Below, piece by piece: positions 54,493 to 61,195 of a stretch of 64,000 bases of DNA. The DNA lies in contig OZ037917.1 in NCBI GenBank assembly GCA_964035575.1, forward strand, positions 930,001 to 994,000, in the 5' to 3' direction. The position numbers and the translations under genes were made by a program. Below the pieces are notes generated by a model. The model worked only from the letters and a program-made list of their open reading frames with translations. It was not told the origin of the DNA and made no database searches. This DNA is from Rhynchopus sp. YZ270_cl-10. Its lineage: Eukaryota; Euglenozoa; Diplonemea; Diplonemida; Diplonemidae. Positions within the stretch are counted from its first letter, which is position 1; each line of letters begins with the position of its first letter.

Positions 54493-56757
54493 TCACTTCT
54501 TGACGTAGGCAGCTATGGAGTGCATAGTGGCATTGTGGAGAGAGGTACCTTGGACGATACGAAGCATTTCGTTGTAATCAAAACGTGGGCACGAAGACTG
54601 GAAAAGCTTCTTTGACAGACAGGACATTTGGAGCTTATCAAAGTCAAGCTTTAGACGACCGTTCACAACAGCTTCAAACTCCTTCTCTCCGATCTTTCCA
54701 TCTACGGAATAGTCGGTTTCATTCCTGAAGGCGTTGTTGAACAGTGCACGTCGCACAGCGTATTTGTCTAGCAGGAAGGTCGCGGCATGCGCTGCAGTGG
54801 TGCTTTCGTGGTGGCTGTGCTGGCTCACCTCCTGCTTGTCGAGAGAGTCCTCCATATTCGACTCTTCCTTCATCTCCTGGAAGATGGCCTCCCAAGAACG
54901 GTCCATGCTGTTTGCCCCCTCTGGGAGGATACGGTAGAGCAGTTCGTCGTAGGTGACGGAGCCATCACGGTTGACGTCGAGGTAGCGGAGCAGTGTCAGA
55001 ACCTCATGCTCGCTGATGGGCAGGCCCAGGCGGACGAAGACGTTGCTCAGCTCCACGTAGTCGACGCCGCCACTGCAGTCCTGGTCGGCCTGCTTGATGA
55101 CGGCCTCGAGATTGGTCTGGGAGGAGAGCAGCATTGCGCACAGCTTCATCATAATCACGTTGATGTTGGAGAATTCAAACTTCCCGCCATTGAGCTCCAT
55201 GTGCGCAAGTGACTTCTCGTCGGTTGCATACAGAATAAACTTATGATTGTTAATTTCGATTTTCGCCCCAATAAAGAGGTCCGCCGCCTTGCATAGGACC
55301 CCAGTGTTGCTGTGCTTCACCTTGCGGCGCTGCAGGAACTTCCCCCCGATGATGCCGCTGTTGCGTTGGGAGGGTTCGTAGATGGAGATTGTGTCGTCCG
55401 CGAGGTAGTACGTCAGCACAAAGCGGCGCACCTCGCTTGCCGGGTCGGGTGTGTCCATCTTCATGCGGTACTTCAGCATCGCACCGCTGTTCTCGATGTA
55501 CTGCTTCACATTCTTCTTTGGCGGCTTCAGCACCAGGTTCTTCCAGCTGCCAAGGCTGTCATCTTCGTCTCCATAGCCGTTGTAAGGGGGTGGGATGGGC
55601 TTTTGCTTTGGTTTGCTGGGGGGACCGTCAACGTTGATTGTGGTTGAGTCACTGCGGTCGTGGAACTGATGGAGGTAGGTTGCGGTGAAGTCGTCGCAGG
55701 AGATAAGCTCGAAGCGTCTGCCGAAGACTTCTACTATGGCACCTACGTAGAGGTCGACGTCTGTGTAGCATTCTTGGTCTTCGTTCTTGAAGCTTAGGGA
55801 GGCTTTTGGGTTTTCGAACTTCTTGCCTTGGACAGCCTTGGCGCACTTCCTGCGACGGACGAAGGAGGGGAATGGGTCGCGTCCGGCGTTGACCGGCAGG
55901 TCCTCCGTCACCTCGATGGTGTCGTCTGCAAGGAAGTAGTACAAAGTGAAGCGCCGGTCGTCCCCGTAGAGCGCACTGCTGTCGTCCCATCTTGCGCGGA
56001 ACTTCAGCACCTTTCTGTCGTTCAGCAGAAACTTCTTCGCCGCCTTCAACTCCTCCGGAGAGAGGCGGCTGCGCTTCCCGCTGTAGAAGCACTCCATCAC
56101 TGCCACCAGGTGTCTGTCCTCAGGGTCACGCTCCTTCCTTGCAGGGCGTGCTCTCAACGTCTGGTAGGCATCGCTTGGGAAGGACTGTGCCTCCGGCACC
56201 TCAAGCCCAAGGCTGGTCAGGAAGTTGCGTGTAAATGGGTCGCAGTCGCTTAGCTGAAAGCATTTCCCGTAGAACAGCATCGACGACCCAACGTTGAAAT
56301 CCTCATAGGAGAAGAAGCCGCCGTCGGGTTTAGGGATCTGGTGCCGCTTGAGCATGCAGCCCTGCGACATGCCTGCATTGTCCTCGCGTGGCTCTGAGAC
56401 AGAGATTGTGTCGTCCTCCAGATAATAGTACACAATGCAGCGACGTACGCGCTCCGTTTCAAAATGCGACTCGTGGACACCTTCCTTGAAGTAAGCGGTA
56501 AACCGGAGAACCTTGCGGTCCAGTGTCAAGGAGGTGACCGGTACACCTGATGCAGTGTCGCCAGCGTTCTCTGCTGCGATCTTGATTGCCTCAAAGTCCA
56601 CCGGAATGCGCTCCACACCAGTCAGCTTGGGCCCTGTCGCAGGCTGCATCATCTGCTTCTTCTTGAAGGTCTTCTTCATCATTTCCTCTTGAAACCCGTT
56701 TCCGGGTAGTTTTGGCAGTTTAAAGGTCTCTCGCATGACATTGCTTGACATAGACAT
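54493..56757 (-). CDS. EFHC1: EFHC1/Rib72-like axonemal microtubule inner protein
   Basis: 754 residues from the ATG at 56757, chosen because a good acceptor (ACCCTACAG) lies at 56805-56806, just inside the longer open frame that begins at 56826. Three DM10 domains lie at about 103-205, 268-385 and 445-545 of the long frame (VYYYLEDDTISVSEP, LYYFLADDTIEV, LTYYLADDTISIYEP), each ending with a FGRRFELISCD-type segment. The N-terminal LPKLPGNGF and PPYNGYG linkers match EFHC1. Two canonical EF-hands follow (DQDCSGGVDYVE and DVNRDGSVTYDE), then about 140 extra residues with another, degenerate EF-hand pair. EFHC1/Rib72 binds inside the A-tubule of motile cilia doublets, so this implies a flagellum. 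It is longer than human EFHC1 (640). Confidence 0.95.
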   Translation of the reverse strand: MSMSSNVMRETFKLPKLPGNGFQEEMMKKTFKKKQMMQPATGPKLTGVERIPVDFEAIKIAAENAGDTASGVPVTSLTLDRKVLRFTAYFKEGVHESHFETERVRRCIVYYYLEDDTISVSEPREDNAGMSQGCMLKRHQIPKPDGGFFSYEDFNVGSSMLFYGKCFQLSDCDPFTRNFLTSLGLEVPEAQSFPSDAYQTLRARPARKERDPEDRHLVAVMECFYSGKRSRLSPEELKAAKKFLLNDRKVLKFRARWDDSSALYGDDRRFTLYYFLADDTIEVTEDLPVNAGRDPFPSFVRRRKCAKAVQGKKFENPKASLSFKNEDQECYTDVDLYVGAIVEVFGRRFELISCDDFTATYLHQFHDRSDSTTINVDGPPSKPKQKPIPPPYNGYGDEDDSLGSWKNLVLKPPKKNVKQYIENSGAMLKYRMKMDTPDPASEVRRFVLTYYLADDTISIYEPSQRNSGIIGGKFLQRRKVKHSNTGVLCKAADLFIGAKIEINNHKFILYATDEKSLAHMELNGGKFEFSNINVIMMKLCAMLLSSQTNLEAVIKQADQDCSGGVDYVELSNVFVRLGLPISEHEVLTLLRYLDVNRDGSVTYDELLYRILPEGANSMDRSWEAIFQEMKEESNMEDSLDKQEVSQHSHHESTTAAHAATFLLDKYAVRRALFNNAFRNETDYSVDGKIGEKEFEAVVNGRLKLDFDKLQMSCLSKKLFQSSCPRFDYNEMLRIVQGTSLHNATMHSIAAYVKK

Positions 56758-56826
56758 TATCAAGGGGATGGGGAGGAGAAGGGGGGAGGAGGGAGGAGGA
56801 CTGCCTGTAGGGTGAGATTGTGTCAT

Positions 56827-57124
56827 TGTGTCAAAGAGTTGATGAAGGGAAAAGGAGCAAGAGGATATCGGCGGAGTCCGCTGAGAGGAGTTGACTATAT
56901 GCGTAGATGAGGAAAGAGTCGGTGGAGGTAGAGCAGTTGCTCGAGAGGTGATGGATGATGGAGATGATGGGGTTTGTGGATGAAAAATGAGGGTGGGGGG
57001 AGGGGGAAGAGGGGGGGAATGTCGTATTTTTTTTTTCCATTGGCTTGATCACAGTCTGCATGTATGGCGACAATTATCTTGCGCCGTTAAGGTTGAGAAA
57101 GTCATCCTGAGTGAGGTTGGTTCA
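56827..57124. other. Spacer between EFHC1 and eS10 copy 1
   Basis: Pyrimidine-rich on the minus strand close to the EFHC1 start (CTCTTGCTCCTTTTCCCTTC); nothing else recognised. Confidence 0.5.
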
Positions 57125-57827
57125 TCACCACTCCTCGTCGGCGGCCTCACCGGTGGGCACAGCCGGGGCGGCGGCGGCGGCCGGGGCGGCGTCACCAGCA
57201 GGGGCGGCCTCAGCTCCGGTGCAGTCCCTGTTGTGTGGGTAGGGGGTGGAAGGGAGGGAGGTGAAAGTAGACAAAGCGTGGTGTGATAATGATGGTAATA
57301 GTGTAAAGTCATCAACATACCTGGCGAGATGGCCGGTCTGGCCACAGTTGTAGCAGGCACGGTCAGAGCCTCCTCCACGTCCACCGTATCCCGAACGGCG
57401 TTCGCGGCCCTCAACTCCACGGTCCCTCCACGAGCGGCGGCCGTCACCGTCGACAGGTGCGACGGACGAGGCGGTCTTCTTCTGGGTCTCCGGGAGGATG
57501 TCGTTGGGGAGGTGGAGGATCTCACGGAGGTGGTTGATTCCCTCGTCGGTCAGGAACCAGTAGTAGTGGCGCCAGGCGTACTGCTTCTTCACGAGCTTAC
57601 GGGACTATGGGTGGTGTGGTGGTGAAGGACAAAAATATTGCCGTAAAATGAAGAAAAAAAAATCATAATAGAATGCACACCTCGAATCCCCTCATCAGCT
57701 GGATCACCTCAAGGTTGGTCACGGCCAGGGCGGGGTGCTTCTTCTGGTTCTTGTTCTCGGCGACGATGACACCCTCCCTGAAGAGGTACTGCATGATCTC
57801 CTCGCGGTTCTTGGTTGCGATCAACAT
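57125..57827 (-). CDS. RPS10: Ribosomal protein eS10 with C-terminal CCHC zinc knuckle, copy 1
   Basis: Exons 57681-57827, 57321-57604 and 57125-57227, with donors GTGTGC and GTATGT and acceptors CCCATAG and CAACAG, encode 177 residues. Residues 1-95 match eS10 of the small ribosomal subunit ([51 protein letters not shown]). The usual Arg/Gly-rich tail follows, then C133-x2-C136-x4-H141-x4-C146 ([15 protein letters not shown]), a textbook CCHC zinc knuckle, and an Ala/Pro/acidic end. Human eS10 (165 residues) has no zinc knuckle, so this is an added nucleic-acid-binding module. The second intron splits the knuckle just before its last Cys codon. The second copy starts about 370 bp upstream. 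Confidence 0.95.
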
Positions 57828-58201
57828 TTTCGGATGACTTTAGACTGTGTCTGTTGTATTGTAGCATGATGTGTGGATGTGGTACGCGACAGGATAGCAC
57901 AAAAAATAAAACACCCCCCATCTTTTTTTTTGGGTCACTAAACACTGGGCAAGGGGGCCCATTCAGAAACCTGAATCACTAAAACCACAGAAATGTGCTC
58001 ACTCGGACACGAATAAACCGGTCCCTAATTTTTTTTTTTTGACTCTAACACCATGATAAAATGTAAACTTCGCGAGCACGACACATGCCGTCGGTAACAC
58101 AGGCACACTCCAAGAAGCGGGCCTGCTCACACAGGGGTATGACGACATTTGGCAATTAAAAAAAGACACGTTGAAACGCTGTGGCTGGACCATCAGGTTC
58201 A

Positions 58202-59310
58202 TCACCACTCCTCGTCGGCGGCCTCACCGGTGGGCACAGCCGGGGCGGCGGCGGCGGCCGGGGCGGCGTCACCAGCAGGGGCGGCCTCAGCTCCAGTGCA
58301 GTCCCTGTTGTGTGGGTAGGGTAGAGGGGTTGGAGGTGAAAGTGGATAAAGTGGTGGGGAGAAGCAGTACACTTGTTATTTCTTGTCATGTTGTTTGGAA
58401 AAAAAGGGAGTTAAAAATTGCCATGAGTGCTCTATCTTAAGATCGAAGTTGAGGAATTGACAAAAAGGAGCAAAAAAAACCACTGTAAGATAAAGTTCCC
58501 TTTCTTTTGTGGAGGCAAGCCCAGAAAAGCAAAGTCAAATATATTTGTTATAATCCGTTATTCCCAAGTGGCAACAAAGCTTCTTCAACAAATCAACACA
58601 GGAGGGTGGACAAAGTGTGATGTGGTAATAATGGTAATAGTGTAAAGTCATCAACATACCTGGCGAGATGGCCGGTCTGGCCACAGTTGTAGCAGGCACG
58701 GTCAGAGCCTCCTCCACGTCCACCGTATCCCGAACGGCGTTCGCGGCCCTCAACTCCACGGTCCCTCCACGAGCGGCGGCCGTCACCGTCGACAGGTGCG
58801 ACGGACGAGGCGGTCTTCTTCTGGGTCTCCGGGAGGATGTCGTTGGGGAGGTGGAGGATCTCACGGAGGTGGTTGATTCCCTCGTCGGTCAGGAACCAGT
58901 AGTAGTGGCGCCAGGCGTACTGCTTCTTCACGAGCTTACGGGACTGTGGGTGGTGTGGTGGTGAAGGACAAATGAAATTTAAAAATAATTCAAGTCTAAT
59001 TATGTCCTCATAATTACACGCGAGGGGTTCTGGCACGAGTCGTGCTCAGTCACATTCTCAAGCTTGCGCTCATGCTTCTCGTCGGTGTTAATAAAAAATC
59101 TTGATTTTCTTGAATATTTGGCAAACTATATTTTCAGGGGGGAAATCATAATAGAATGCACACCTCGAATCCCCTCATCAGCTGGATCACCTCAAGGTTG
59201 GTCACGGCCAGGGCGGGGTGCTTCTTCTGGTTCTTGTTCTCGGCGACGATGACACCCTCCCTGAAGAGGTACTGCATGATCTCCTCGCGGTTCTTGGTTG
59301 CGATCAACAT
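58202..59310 (-). CDS. RPS10: Ribosomal protein eS10 with CCHC zinc knuckle, copy 2
   Basis: Exons 58943-58660 and 58304-58202 after exon 59310-59164 encode the same 177-residue protein as copy 1; the only exon difference I noticed is a silent change (Thr codon at about 58296). Splice sites are at the same places. Both introns are larger than in copy 1 (220 versus 76 bp and 355 versus 93 bp): each keeps the copy-1 sequence at its ends and holds extra DNA in the middle. The start is four bases after CACCGCAG. Neighbouring tandem copies of a ribosomal protein gene fit a dosage role in a trans-splicing organism. Confidence 0.95.
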
Positions 59311-60006
59311 ATTTCTGCGGTGGACTTAATTCGGTCTGGCGGGTGATGAGGGATACGTGGTGGAGGTGGGTACAGAGGTAGCAAAATGCGTGAATAAACA
59401 CAAAAAAAACAATACAAAGATTTGTCCCTTGAGAGGAGTGTCATAGTGACCATTTCTTTCGAACGCCCAGAAGAAAAATATATGGGAACTACTACACACA
59501 GCAGACATTCAGAAACACCTAACAAAGGCCAACTGCTAAAAAAAACACTACAGTTGGAAAATGCATGGGTCCTATGTTTATTGTTAAAAGACCGCATCGC
59601 TCTGGGTTGCGTTGTTGTTTCACAGTAGCACCCTTTTAGGTACAGGTAGTCGATGAGCACATCTTCACAAAACCGTTTAAACGCATGTATCATGTCATTG
59701 TTGACACATGCGTTAACACGTTCATCCTATTCCAATTTCTGAAAAAAAAAGGGGGGTAGAAATAAGGTGGCGAGGTGGACCACAGAACGTCCCTCCACAA
59801 AGACCTAGGTGGATCGTTGACACATATGGTGGTCAGCTACAAGGAAATCACAAAGAAGACCCTGAATATTTTTTGTATGCTTTTTTTTTGTTTGTTTCTT
59901 TGCGCGATATCGGTGACTGTTCGTGGTCTCCTCTCTCACCGCAGAGTAGGTTACAAGATTATCACAGGAGTTAACCTTTCCCCCCCCCCCATCCCCACAC
60001 GTTATG

Positions 60007-60034
60007 GTGGCAAATGCGTACGTATTTGCCACCA
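60007..60034. repeat. Short hairpin
   Basis: GTGGCAAATGCGTACGTATT, TGCCAC forms a near-perfect stem with almost no loop. Confidence 0.5.
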
Positions 60035-61166
60035 CAGCCCCACACATCCCTCTACAAGATAGTACTTAAGGTAGTTATTTGTTATCAAAAAATAAAGAGG
60101 GAGAAAAATATGAAGATAATGAAGGTGTGTGTATGAGTCATTGACACAAAAAAAAAAAAGACATCTCGCGAAACATAAGTTCCTTGGCGGGAGGTTAATA
60201 TAAAAAATGAACCCCTTGTAAGAGTAAAGAGGCCCTATGCTGCATACACATACTTTAAAAAAATGAAATGGAAAAATAATACAAACAGAGGGAGAGAGAG
60301 AATATAAAAAATGAAATATATTGCGGAGTTGAAGTCCAAACTGTCATAAAAGACGTCTCTGGGAAATTTGTATCTAACCAAAAAAAGAGAAAAAGAAAAA
60401 GACTTGAAACAAAAACTTGAAAGATGAAAACGCAACCTCAAGGGAATACATCTATCCTTCATAAGAATCATGCCTCACTCCACTTACATGACAATAAAAA
60501 AATCCTCCCTCCTCCTCCTACAACATGCCTTTTTTTTTCGTTTTTTTTCGTTGTTTTTTTTTTTTTTTTTTTTTTTTTTCACTGTAACCCAGGCTCTCCG
60601 CTAGGATTTCCGATTTTGAAAATATTCTGTTGATGGTCCACGTTGGTGGGGTACATGCTTGCGCCGCAGGCGCACGGTGCGCAACTTTTTTTTTTACCAA
60701 CGCCCGATTTTGACTTTTTTGGGACGTTTGAGCACTCACCTCTCCATATCTTCTTCTCCTGAGCTTTTTTGACAGGTAGAACGGGTCTGAACCACTTAGC
60801 AGAACTTTTTTTTTTTTTCTTTTTTTCCCCATTTTCAAAAAGTTCTGTTGACAATCAACAGAACTTTAGTACCTAGCGGAGTGCCTGCTGTAACCTACCA
60901 TGGTAGGCGTGACGCTGACTACACGGTAATTATTGGTAGCCGCGCCACTGGTACTGCCTCTTGCTTAGTTTTGTAGTTGTGCTACTTAGCGGGGTTCCTC
61001 ACTGCGACGGGGCAGGGGGGACAGTTTCCCTTTTCCTCTTGGAGACACAGTCCGCACACCTCTCCCCAAGGTGTGGCAGAGCCTACTGACTCTGGGCTGA
61101 CGACAAAAGGGGACATGCCCTCAAAGTAAAAAGCTAAAAAATTGGGTTTTTTTTTTGTTTTTTGTT

Positions 61167-61195
61167 GTGTCGACAATCACCTGCTAATGCAGGAT
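61167..61195 (+). repeat. Truncated family E copy abutting the LINE tail
   Basis: GTGTCGACAATCACCTGCTA, ATGCAGGAT matches family E exactly and stops where the T-run (the LINE poly(A) on the other strand) begins. Confidence 0.7.

Larger units (their letters stand above)
59311..61195. other. Gene-free spacer
   Basis: Contains a hairpin GTGGCAAATGCGTACG/TATTTGCCAC (60007-60034), a long T-run near 60550-60580, a CCTACCATGGTAGG palindrome near 60895 and a family E fragment (61167-61195). No gene is recognised. Confidence 0.5.
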
